A stretch of DNA of 64,000 bases, from the NCBI GenBank assembly GCA_963841405.1, contig CAWJCM010000003.1, forward strand, positions 365,425 to 429,424, given 5' to 3'. This document shows positions 23,395 through 31,381 of the stretch, in pieces (the first letter of the stretch is position 1; each line of letters begins with the position of its first letter). A program made the translations under genes and the position numbers. The notes beneath the pieces are model-generated. The model was not told where the DNA came from and did no database searches. It saw nothing but the letters and a program-made list of their open reading frames with translations. This DNA comes from DATBLE01 sp963841405 (GTDB lineage Bacteria; Actinomycetota; Thermoleophilia; Gaiellales; Gaiellaceae).

Positions 23395-26300
23395 CTACGG
23401 CGATTTCAGACACAAGGCTGCGAGGTCCAGTCCTTGGGTGCCGTTCCAGACTCCGCAGCCGAGGCGAGGGCCTACAACGGCCGCGAGAGCGCCGCTCCCG
23501 TAGGCAACAACCGGGACGGCTCGGGTGGCCAGGCGGGCGGCGAGAGCGAAGGCTGCGCGGTCGCGCTCGGGCCCGGCGAGGCTCGCGACGTGTTCGACGG
23601 GGCCGCGCACCGACTTCGGCTGCCAGCCGATCGGTACGTCGCTCTCGAACATGCGCACGAGGAAGGATCCTGGGTCTGGATAGTCGATCGACGTAGTTAT
23701 CGCGGCGAGTTGGATCTGGGTGGCAGGATCATGTATCGCTGCCGCGAGGTTGGCGACAACCGCCTGCTGCACGTCGATGCCGAGTGGCTGGAGTGCCGTG
23801 CGCACTATCTCGACGAATTGTCGAGCTTGCTCGTCGCCGGCTTGCACGCCCATCCGCACCATGATGAGTCGGTGGCGCTCGCGTTGGACCGCGTGCACGG
23901 ATGTCGCGAGTCGCGGCGCTCGCGTTCCCCAAACGGCAGCCGGTAGTAACTGGTCGGTCGGCGTCTGGTTCCTGAAAGCCGCGAGCGATGCACGGTCGAG
24001 CGCCGCTGCGACGGCGCGCCGGAGCAGTGGGCGGGCGAAAGGCAAGCGGCGCGTGTTAAGAGCGAGATATGAGATCGAGCGTTGCGGGAAGGCGTGATAC
24101 CCGACGGCTCCGGGCGGGTTGGGAACGGAGAGGCGGTGGGCGAGATCGCCGTCGCGCGCGAGGAGCGGATCAGCGCTTTCGACTCCGTCCCAGCTGCCGG
24201 TTTCGACTCGGCCGACGGCCTTCTCGGTGTCGATTCCTTCGCGAAGGCCGATCGCGTCCAGCCGCTGCGGTCGAGAACCTCCGTAGTTGGGGTTGCGTTT
24301 CAGGATCGCGTACTCGCCATTGAAAACGAGGCCGCTGAATGTGTACGGCCCGGCGCCGGGCGGGGCCGGGCCTGTGTAGACCCCGACGCCGCCGCTGAGG
24401 ATCGGTGTGTCGCGTGGCACAGGGCAGAAGAAGGGAAGCGCGAGCCGCTCGAGGAAGTCGGGAGACGGGCGCGTCAGGGTGAACGAGATCCGGTCGCCCC
24501 GCACGTGGATTCCCGAGATGTTTCCCGCCCGTCCGGTGCGGAACGCCCGCAGACCCACGAGGTCACCGAGGTAGCCGATGCCCGGCGCGAGAGGGCCAAG
24601 CTTCGGGTTGAGCGCTCGCTCGATCGAGTAGCGGAAGGTCGCGGCGTTAAGTCGTGCGCTCGACGGTGGGGCGAAGCGAAAACCGGAACGCACCGTGAAC
24701 GTGTAGGTGCGTCGGTCGCGAGAGAGCGTCGGCATCGCGGCTGCGACTTCCGGGACGAGTTGCCGATCGCGCGGCGGGGACGCATCCGGGTAGCCGAGCA
24801 GCGGTGCACAGGTGGCTCGTTCGGCCATGAAGATGGTCGGGTTGTTGCCGATCGCGGGATCGGGGTGGTCGAGCTGGTAGATCGGAATGATCAGACGTGC
24901 GACCTTGCCCTTGAGCGCGTTGATCAGATGGTCGTAGGTTGGCCCGGAGTTGATCTCGACGAGAAGCCTTCCGTTGAGCGCTGAGACCGACTGGAGGGAA
25001 TGACCGAAGCGGAATGTGCGCTCGGCGCCGGTCGCCGCATCGATGCCGGTGACCGAACCGACGTCCTGGTTGACGACCCAGAGTGTTCCTTCGGAGTACG
25101 ACATCTGGCGGGCTCCGTCGCCGGTCTCGTAGGTGGAGACAATCTGTCCGGACTGGTCGAGCTTGTAGACGACGCCCTTCGTCTCGTTCGAGGCCCACGC
25201 GTAGCCACCGCCGACGGCGACGCGAGCGCCGCCGAACGGCTGAGGGACGTGCGCGATGGCGGTGATCGTGTTCGTTTTGGCGTCGATTCGGTCGATGCCG
25301 TTGCCGCTCGCGGCCCAGAGCGCGCCGTCGCCGTAGGCGATGTTGGCGACCTCGGGCAGGTGGGGAAACCGGTGCTGAACACTCCCCGTGGTTGGGTCGA
25401 CGCGCAGCAGCTCGCCGGCTTGCTGCCTGGTTACCCAGAGTGAACCGTCACCGAAGGTGATCACCGACAAGCCATCGTCGTGGCGATCATTCGACAGCGA
25501 GTAACGATTCGTTTCGCTCTGCCGCGCGATGTCGACCCGTACGAGTCGCGTGCCGCCGAGCCAGAGGTTGCCCCCTTCGACCAGATACCCGGTTGGGTTG
25601 TCGAGCGGCGAGCCGATCTGGTTGAGGATGCGTCCATCTTTTGGATCGACTTGCACCATCGTGAACGGGAAGATCGTCCAGACCCAGAAGCTGCCGTTGG
25701 CCGTCATCACCTCGGCTGGGTACTTGATCTGACTCTGCGGGATTTGCGCGACGAGGCGACCGCTCGCCGCGTCGATGATCGCGATGCCGGGCGCAACCGT
25801 TGTCAGCGAGGCCGCTGCTCCACGCGTCACGACCACGATGACCGCTGCCGCGGCTGCCACGAGCACCACGCTTGCGCCTAGGACGAGCAGCTTCCAGCCT
25901 CTGCGGCGGGCATCGCGACGTGCGGCAGGCGTGGGCGGCGCGTCAAGTCGCGGATCCTGCACGAGCACGCGTCGCTCGAGCTCCTGCAGGCCGCGTCCGG
26001 GCTCGAGCCCGAGCTCGTCGCGCAGCCGGCCGGCGCCGTGCTTGTACGCGTCAAGCGCCTCGGCCTGCCGGCCCGAGCGGTAGAGCGCGAGCATCAGCTG
26101 CTCGAGAAAATGCTCCCGGAACGGCTGCCCGGCGACGAGAGATTGCAGTTCGGGGACGAGTTCACGGTGGCGCGCAAGCGTTAAGTCGGCGTCGATCCGT
26201 GCCTCGAGCGCCGACAAGCGGCGCTCCTCGAGGCGGCCGATCTCAGCCTGTGCCCACGGCTCGAGCTGCAGGTCAGCGAGCGGCTCGCCTCGAAACAGGG

Positions 26301-26667
26301 CCAGCGCGTCACGCAGCAGGGCTGCCGCTTGTTCCGGCGCCGCCTCGGCAGCGGCTTGGACGAGCGCATCGAATCGGTCCGCGTCGAGCTCGCCGGGAGC
26401 AACCACTAGCTCGTAGCCCCGCTCGTGCGTGACCAGGCGAGCCTCGCCGAGCGCCTTGCGTAGCTGCGAGACGTAAACCTGGATGCTCTTCAAAGCAGTC
26501 TCCGGCGGCGAGCCGTTCCAGACATCTTCGATCAGCCGGTCGGTCGAGACCGGCCGGCCCCGGCTGAGAAGGAGCAGGACTAGGAGCGCACGCTGCTTGG
26601 CCCCGGCGAGCCGGATCGTCCCACCGTCGTCCTCGACCTCGAACGGGCCGAGAATCCGAAACTCCAT
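23395..26667 (-). CDS. BTAD transcriptional regulator fused to beta-propeller and solute-binding domains
   Basis: About 1090 residues from ATG 26667. Order: OmpR/SARP-type winged helix (1-90, FRILGPFEVEDDG...DRLIEDVWNGSPPETALKSI), BTAD helical domain (95-240, ending YRSGRQAEALDAYKHGAGRL), one transmembrane helix (about 255-280, LLVLGASVVLVAAAAAVIVVV), a repeated-blade propeller (300-570, several L-W-V/W-A-A-S blades such as GDGSLWVTRQQ), and a C-terminal SBP_bac_5 peptide/nickel-binding domain (590-1090, TYTFTVRSGFRFAPPSSA, FLERLALPFFCPVPRD). The inferred topology puts the DNA-binding part in the cytosol and the sensor outside. Ligand and targets are unknown. Two secreted proteins are divergently encoded next to it and are candidate targets. 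Confidence 0.87.
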   Translation of the reverse strand: MEFRILGPFEVEDDGGTIRLAGAKQRALLVLLLLSRGRPVSTDRLIEDVWNGSPPETALKSIQVYVSQLRKALGEARLVTHERGYELVVAPGELDADRFDALVQAAAEAAPEQAAALLRDALALFRGEPLADLQLEPWAQAEIGRLEERRLSALEARIDADLTLARHRELVPELQSLVAGQPFREHFLEQLMLALYRSGRQAEALDAYKHGAGRLRDELGLEPGRGLQELERRVLVQDPRLDAPPTPAARRDARRRGWKLLVLGASVVLVAAAAAVIVVVTRGAAASLTTVAPGIAIIDAASGRLVAQIPQSQIKYPAEVMTANGSFWVWTIFPFTMVQVDPKDGRILNQIGSPLDNPTGYLVEGGNLWLGGTRLVRVDIARQSETNRYSLSNDRHDDGLSVITFGDGSLWVTRQQAGELLRVDPTTGSVQHRFPHLPEVANIAYGDGALWAASGNGIDRIDAKTNTITAIAHVPQPFGGARVAVGGGYAWASNETKGVVYKLDQSGQIVSTYETGDGARQMSYSEGTLWVVNQDVGSVTGIDAATGAERTFRFGHSLQSVSALNGRLLVEINSGPTYDHLINALKGKVARLIIPIYQLDHPDPAIGNNPTIFMAERATCAPLLGYPDASPPRDRQLVPEVAAAMPTLSRDRRTYTFTVRSGFRFAPPSSARLNAATFRYSIERALNPKLGPLAPGIGYLGDLVGLRAFRTGRAGNISGIHVRGDRISFTLTRPSPDFLERLALPFFCPVPRDTPILSGGVGVYTGPAPPGAGPYTFSGLVFNGEYAILKRNPNYGGSRPQRLDAIGLREGIDTEKAVGRVETGSWDGVESADPLLARDGDLAHRLSVPNPPGAVGYHAFPQRSISYLALNTRRLPFARPLLRRAVAAALDRASLAAFRNQTPTDQLLPAAVWGTRAPRLATSVHAVQRERHRLIMVRMGVQAGDEQARQFVEIVRTALQPLGIDVQQAVVANLAAAIHDPATQIQLAAITTSIDYPDPGSFLVRMFESDVPIGWQPKSVRGPVEHVASLAGPERDRAAFALAARLATRAVPVVAYGSGALAAVVGPRLGCGVWNGTQGLDLAALCLKSP

Positions 26668-26789
26668 CACGCCCTCTGCTCGACTGCGCTCGACCGTAGC
26701 ACCGCCAATCGCCCGGCGCACGCAGCGGTTTTACCGCGGCTTAGGTCCAACCACCGCGACTTGTTGCCAAACCGGCGGAGCATTCAGGC

Positions 26790-27071
26790 ATGCGTTCAAC
26801 CCGCCGGGCAGATAGCCGATTCGGCATCGCCGCCGCAACAGCACTCGCGGCCTTGTGTCCGATCACCGTCGCCCACGCCGCCGCACCGGCAAGCAAGCCC
26901 CGACACGGTCCGCAACCGCTCGTCGTCCGGGTCGACGACGGCAGGTTCCACTGGGGCGACGCCGGCATCGGCGCCGCCGCCGGCTTCGGAGCCGCGCTCG
27001 TGCTCTCCGGCAGCTTCGTGCTCATCAGTCAGCGAGAAAGCGCCACCCGCCACTCACCCCAGCACACGTAG
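26790..27071 (+). CDS. Small exported or membrane protein
   Basis: 93 residues. A twin-basic start, a hydrophobic core and the A-H-A-A cleavage region give a signal peptide. The mature part has VVRVDDGRFHWGDAGIGAAAG followed by a hydrophobic helix LVLSGSFVLIS, so it is probably anchored with a short C-terminal tail. The VDDGGF-W-x-D-A-G-I/V-G-A-A-G pattern recurs in small actinobacterial membrane proteins of unknown function. It is divergent from the BTAD regulator. Confidence 0.6.
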   Translation: MRSTRRADSRFGIAAATALAALCPITVAHAAAPASKPRHGPQPLVVRVDDGRFHWGDAGIGAAAGFGAALVLSGSFVLISQRESATRHSPQHT

Positions 27072-27079
27072 GAATAGCG

Positions 27080-27742
27080 ATGAAACCAGTCCGCATCGGC
27101 ATCCTCGCGATCGTCGCCGCCGCCTTCCTCGCAGCGGCCTTGACGGTTTCCGAGGCGACAGCCTCGTCGGCCGCGATTCCAAAGGTTCACGATCTGCTCA
27201 GATCGACCACGAAAGTCGCCCGGCTCGGAGCGGGAACCACGTACGGCGCGAGCCTCATCGACCCCACGCTCACGCTGACACCGGCAGTCCGGGGCTGGGC
27301 CGGCGCCCAGTTCCTCGACCATCAAGCTGGCAAGGTGCGCTACGAGACAGCCGTGCTGTTCTGGCATGACCAGCGGCACGAGGTCGACGTCATTTCCGGC
27401 CCGGCGATGAGTTTGTCGCCGGCGGCAACATTGGCGCGCCCTCTCTCACGCCACTTCAACTTCGCCCCCTACGACCCTCCGACCGCGGTCAAACACTGGA
27501 CGCTCGCCGGCCGAACTGCTCTCTACTTCGACGCCACCGCACCGCCACCCGGAGAGTGGACGGTCGTCGGCGCCAACCCGCCAGAACTTCGGATCGACCA
27601 CGACAACTCGTTCCGCATGGCAGCCTTGAGCGTGCGCGGCAAGACGGTCGTCATCGTCATCCGCGCACCAGCCACGGACTTCAAGCAGTTCCTGCCCATT
27701 GGCGTTCGGCTCGTGACGTCCTTCCGATTCCCACACGCCTAA
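27080..27742 (+). CDS. Secreted protein of unknown function
   Basis: 220 residues. The first 28 form a signal peptide (KPVRIGILAIVAAAFLAAALTV, cleavage near ATASSA). The mature domain holds GAGTTYGASLIDPTLTLTP, FLDHQAGKVRYETAVLFW and WTLAGRTALYFDATAPPPGE, and looks like a beta-rich periplasmic or extracellular domain. I do not recognise it. It starts 8 bp after the previous stop with AGGAAT upstream, so both secreted proteins are likely cotranscribed under the divergent regulator. Confidence 0.65.
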   Translation: MKPVRIGILAIVAAAFLAAALTVSEATASSAAIPKVHDLLRSTTKVARLGAGTTYGASLIDPTLTLTPAVRGWAGAQFLDHQAGKVRYETAVLFWHDQRHEVDVISGPAMSLSPAATLARPLSRHFNFAPYDPPTAVKHWTLAGRTALYFDATAPPPGEWTVVGANPPELRIDHDNSFRMAALSVRGKTVVIVIRAPATDFKQFLPIGVRLVTSFRFPHA

Positions 27743-28162
27743 CGGTCGGGCCGCACTCACGACTAGCCCGGGAACCTGAGCGACTGGAGAAGACGGTCTG
27801 CGTTCGCGGAGGATGAGTCCGCCGAACGTCACGCTGCGCCTCGCTCCATGGACGGCGGCTCAGCACGGGCGCAGGCGCCGCCTCTGCCCTGAAGACACCC
27901 CTCCACGAGCAGCGCGGACACTTGGTCCCCGAGCCCGAGCTAATGAGCCCCAGTAAAACCAGCTGGAGCTCCTGCACGAACGGCCTCTTCGCGGACGCAA
28001 GCCGCTCCGGCTTCTCGACCGGGAACGCGTCGCTTTCAGGAATTCAGTTCTCTGCTCGACGCCATAAGGTCGATCACGATGTGCTCCGAAGGAACGATCA
28101 CGGCCGCGATCACGAACCGATCCTTGCCACAGCCTTGCCGCGCGTCGTCTGCTCAAGCAACA
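27743..28162. other. No gene recognised
   Basis: About 420 bp between the secreted-protein gene and the tRNA terminator. No frame has protein-like composition on either strand and no repeats were seen. Confidence 0.45.
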
Positions 28163-28187
28163 AAAAAGCCCTTGTACAGGGCTTTTT
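28163..28187. terminator. Terminator downstream of tRNA-Val
   Basis: AAAAAGCCCT and AGGGCTTTTT pair perfectly around TGTAC, giving a T-tract on both strands. It lies 3 bp beyond the tRNA 3' end on the minus strand. Confidence 0.85.
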
Positions 28188-28190
28188 CGA

Positions 28191-28263
28191 TGGGCGGTAC
28201 TGGGCTCGAACCAGTGACCCCCAGCTTGTCGAGCTGGTGCTCTCCCAACTGAGCTAACCGCCC
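28191..28263 (-). tRNA. tRNA-Val (GAC)
   Basis: On the minus strand the 73 nt fold into a full cloverleaf: acceptor GGGCGGT/ACCGCCC, D-arm GCTC/GAGC, anticodon stem CCAGC/GCTGG with loop TCGACAA, variable GGGTC, T-arm ACTGG/CCAGT with TTCGAGC, and A73. The anticodon is GAC (valine). CCA is not encoded. Position 33, normally U, is C here. The 3' half is duplicated at 23192-23235. Confidence 0.88.
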
Positions 28264-28485
28264 AAAAATGCTTTATTTGCAGGCTTTTATGTTGTGAAAG
28301 TCAGGTGCGATGCTCTCCCAACTATTCGCGAAGACCCATCATAGCCATGCAGAAGGCGACGCCATCGCGCGGTCGTCCGCCGCACGGACTACGCGCAAGA
28401 GGCCACCGAGAACGTGAAGAAAGAACGCCGAAGGGCGCCGCCATCGCTGACCCCTGACCTACCGGTATACGAGGGCGCCCGGCGC

Positions 28486-28863
28486 TTACGGATGAGTCGT
28501 AACCGTGATCTCACCGTCCGGGTACGAGCGCGAGAACCAGTCGATCACCTTGGTCGGCACCTCCCGCGCGTAGTACACCTGCAGGTAGATCCTGGGTCGT
28601 TCACCCTCGACCGCTGATTTCGGAACACAGGCGCTTCCGAGCACGTCGCCGCCACTGATCGTCACCTTTCTCCCCCACGCCTCGGCGAGATGCTCGGAAT
28701 GACTCGGTCGTCCGTCGCCCGGCCCCCCAACCTCCCAGACCTCGGCCTCGCCGGTCCCCGGATTCCAGCCCCACTTGAGCCGTTCACACTGCTCCTCCTC
28801 GCTCTCAGAGACTCCCTCGAAGTAGGCGTCCCACTCCCCCTCCGAAAACGGCTCCTCGCTCAT
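28486..28863 (-). CDS. Hypothetical acidic protein, coupled to an XRE regulator
   Basis: 125 residues, rich in Glu, Gly and Trp (FSEGEWDAYFEGVSESEEEQ, CERLKWGWNPGTGEAEVWEV). The C-terminal half has strands RPRIYLQVYYAREV and WFSRSYPDGEITVTT. No family is recognised. Its ATG overlaps the stop of the XRE gene (ATGA), so it is its operon partner; such pairs can be toxin-antitoxin or phage-type modules, but nothing here proves that. Confidence 0.6.
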   Translation of the reverse strand: MSEEPFSEGEWDAYFEGVSESEEEQCERLKWGWNPGTGEAEVWEVGGPGDGRPSHSEHLAEAWGRKVTISGGDVLGSACVPKSAVEGERPRIYLQVYYAREVPTKVIDWFSRSYPDGEITVTTHP

Positions 28864-29177
28864 ACTGCCTTCAGCGGTCGGGACTTCCGCTGGATGCGCT
28901 CTTCGACCCGCTTGAACCGTTCAGGGTCCGCAAGGTCGCTCTGAAGGAGATCGACGAAAGGCGCGCCGATCAGCCGTTGCGTCGGTACCTCGAAAAACTC
29001 CGAGACAGCAATCGCCTTGTCGAGCGACGGCGTCGCTTTCCCGTTCATCCACGCACTCATCGTCGCAGCCGACACACCCAGCAACTGAGCAGCGAAGTGC
29101 TGCGTCAGTCCATGCAGACCCAACAGCCGGTTGAAGTTCTCGGTGAAGTGAGACGGGTTCTGACGGGCGCGCGCCAC
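28860..29177 (-). CDS. XRE-family helix-turn-helix regulator
   Basis: 105 residues. The HTH is FTENFNRLLGLHGLTQHFAAQLLGVSAATMSAWMNGKATPSLDKAIAVSEFF, a clear five-helix XRE domain. The tail is basic (ERFKRVEERIQRKSRPLKAV). It is the first gene of a two-gene operon and probably autoregulates. The IS1380 element lies 150 bp upstream. Confidence 0.82.
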   Translation of the reverse strand: MARARQNPSHFTENFNRLLGLHGLTQHFAAQLLGVSAATMSAWMNGKATPSLDKAIAVSEFFEVPTQRLIGAPFVDLLQSDLADPERFKRVEERIQRKSRPLKAV

Positions 29178-29387
29178 TGATCATCATTAAAGCAGGCTTG
29201 AGAAAACTTCGAGCGGCCCTGCACCCTGTCGAGCTGGCGCTCTGCAGACTCGCGCCAAACTCGGACCGGGGCGACCTCCTGGGTGCGATCGATGCGCGTC
29301 AGGGACTGAGAGGGAAGCGAGGGGATGGTTAGCCCGGATCTTTCAGTAGCTGCTCTGGGCCGGGATTCGCCTTGGCCGGGATGTCCG

Positions 29388-29436
29388 CCTGAGCAGGGAC
29401 GATGTGGGGTGCCTACGCCCAACGTCCCTGCCCAGG
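29388..29436 (+). promoter_or_regulatory. Hairpin next to the transposase RBS
   Basis: CCTGAGCAGGGACG and CGTCCCTGCCCAGG pair across a 21-base loop, and the stem runs into the AGGAGG of the transposase gene. An mRNA reading in from outside the element would fold and hide the ribosome-binding site, as known for IS10 and IS50. Confidence 0.55.
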
Positions 29437-29445
29437 AGGGTCACC

Positions 29446-30774
29446 ATGCAGGTGGAGCGAGAGAGATCGATCGAGAGCGTACAAGTGGTCGCGGACGCCG
29501 AGGGGCTGACCTCGCGTGCGGGGACGGCGCTGGTGGCTGCGCTCGCCGATCGGGTCGGCCTCACGGCTGCCCTGGCGGAGGCGCTCGCCGGCCTGCGCGA
29601 GCGCCGCTCCCGCCACGATCCGGGTCGCGTGCTGCGCGACCTCGCGCTGATGCTCGCCGACGGCGGCGACTGCCTGGCCGACCTGCGCTCGCTGCGCGAC
29701 CAGGAGACGCTGTTCGGCGAGGTCGCCTCCGATGCGACCGCCTGGCGGGTGCTCGCCGCCCTCGACGAGCGGCGCCTCGAGGCGATCCGGCAGGCGCGCG
29801 CCGAAGCACGGCGGCGCGTGTGGGAGCAGGCGGGCGCCCCCGAGCGAGTGATCCTCGACCTGGACGGGACGCTGGTGACGGCGCATTCGGACAAGGAGGG
29901 TGCGGCCGGCACCTACAAGGGCGGCTTCGGCTTCCACCCGCTCCTTTGCTACGAGGCGACGAGCGAGGAGGCGCTCGCCGGCCTGCTGCGCCCCGGCAAC
30001 GCCGGCTTCAACACCGCCTGCGAGCACATCGAGTTGCTCGAGCGCGCGCTCGCCCAACTGCCTGCGGAAGTGGTCGGGCCCGGGCTGCTCGTACGCGCGG
30101 ACCGGGCCGGCGCCACGCACGAGTTCGTCGATCACGTCGCCGCCCGCGGCCTTGGCTTCTCGGTCGGGCTCGACCTGACAGAGCGCGTGCGCCAGGCCAT
30201 CCTCGCCCTCCCGGAGCCGGCCTGGCAGCCCGCACTCGGCTCCGAGGGCGGCGAGCGGGAGGGAGCCTGGGTGGCCGAGCTTCCCCTCGACCTCTGCTCC
30301 TGGCCCGCGGGGACGCGCGCCATCTGCCGGCGAGAGCGCCCCCACCCCGGCGCTCAGCTCTCCTTCACCGACGCGAACGGCTACCGCTTCCAGGTCTTCC
30401 TCACCAACCAGCAGGGCGCGAGGATCGCCCGCTTGGAGCAGCTGCACCGCGCCCGCGCCGCCTGCGAGGACCGCATCCGCTGCGGCAAGGAGAGCGGCCT
30501 CAGAAACCTCCCCTTCCGCGACTTCCAGGCGAACGCGGCTTGGCTCGAGCTCGTCCTGATCGGCCAGGACCTGCTGTCCTGGACGCAGCGGCTCCTCCTC
30601 CAAGATACCGAGCTCGCCCGCTGCGAGCCCAAGCGGCTGCGCTACCGGCTGCTGCACGTCGCTGGGCGCCTCACTCGGCATGCCCGCCGCCTCGTCCTGC
30701 ACCTGCCCCGTGCCTGGCCCTGGCAGCGCGAGCTCATCGCCGCCTTCGAGGACTTACGCACGCTGCCGGCGTAA
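29446..30774 (+). CDS. IS1380-family transposase
   Basis: 442 residues from ATG 29446, with AGGAGG seven bases ahead. Catalytic acidic residues: Asp in VILDLDGTLVTAHSDKEG and Asp in LLVRADRAGATHEF, with the third acidic residue near the C-terminal third. The CEHIELLERAL and FQANAAWLELVLIGQDLLSWTQ segments are typical of IS1380 proteins. The gene is intact and probably active. Confidence 0.9.
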   Translation: MQVERERSIESVQVVADAEGLTSRAGTALVAALADRVGLTAALAEALAGLRERRSRHDPGRVLRDLALMLADGGDCLADLRSLRDQETLFGEVASDATAWRVLAALDERRLEAIRQARAEARRRVWEQAGAPERVILDLDGTLVTAHSDKEGAAGTYKGGFGFHPLLCYEATSEEALAGLLRPGNAGFNTACEHIELLERALAQLPAEVVGPGLLVRADRAGATHEFVDHVAARGLGFSVGLDLTERVRQAILALPEPAWQPALGSEGGEREGAWVAELPLDLCSWPAGTRAICRRERPHPGAQLSFTDANGYRFQVFLTNQQGARIARLEQLHRARAACEDRIRCGKESGLRNLPFRDFQANAAWLELVLIGQDLLSWTQRLLLQDTELARCEPKRLRYRLLHVAGRLTRHARRLVLHLPRAWPWQRELIAAFEDLRTLPA

Positions 30775-30948
30775 CTTGACGGCGAGACGCGACGAGCCAG
30801 ACGGGCGTGAGCCTGCCCGACCGGGCCTCCAACGACAGCTCCCCCGATCCCACCCGGGGAGCTCGCGCCGCCACACACCCGCGCGCCTCGCCATCGAACC
30901 CCAGACTGAGCCCGACGCCACACGATCGCCGTTACTGAAAGATCCGGG

Positions 30949-31310
30949 TTAGTTCCAGGACTTCGCGCTCGCGTGGCGTGAGATCGGCAATCGGGTCGTC
31001 GTCGCGGTGTCTGCCGACGAGTTGTGCGACGACGGCTCGGTCGATCGCGGAACCGCCTTCGGCGACGCGGCGGACGGAGGCGCGGAACTCGTTCACGTCG
31101 AAGACGCGGTCCTTGAGGAGGTAGGCGACGCTCTCGACGCTGTCGGCGAGGAGCTCCATCGCGTAGCGCAGCTCGATGTACTGCGATAGCACGAGCACCG
31201 CGACGTCGGGAACTGCGTCCGGATCTCCTTTCGCCGCGCGGATGCCCTCGTCGCTGTGGGTGGGTGGCATCCGGAGTCGAGAACCACGCAGGGCGGGCGG
31301 ATTCCGTGGG
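30949..31310 (-). pseudogene. Response regulator fragment (receiver half plus linker)
   Basis: The minus strand reads RMPPTHSDEGIRAA, VAVLVLSQYIELRYAMELL, SVAYLLKDRVFDVNEF and LTPREREVLEL, the order of a NarL-type regulator from the phospho-Asp loop to the start of the HTH. The N-terminal 50 residues and nearly all of the HTH are missing. The right end of the IS1380 element cuts in after LEL. The sequence beyond the other end of the element does not continue the HTH, so more DNA was lost. Confidence 0.82.
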
Positions 31311-31381
31311 GCCACCCTGTTCTTGTGCGCCGCCGCCCGAGCCCGCGCCGGGCGGCGACCAACAAGCCTTGAGTCTTGTCT

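Larger units (their letters stand above)
29333..30948 (+). mobile_element. IS1380-family element with TTAG target duplication
   Basis: The ends CCCGGATCTTTCAGT (left) and its exact reverse complement (right) bound a 1616-bp element, flanked on both sides by TTAG. One transposase gene fills it. Termini share CCCGGATC with the two elements at 53.4 and 60.2 kb, so they are related but distinct. On the right it joins a response-regulator fragment. Confidence 0.88.
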
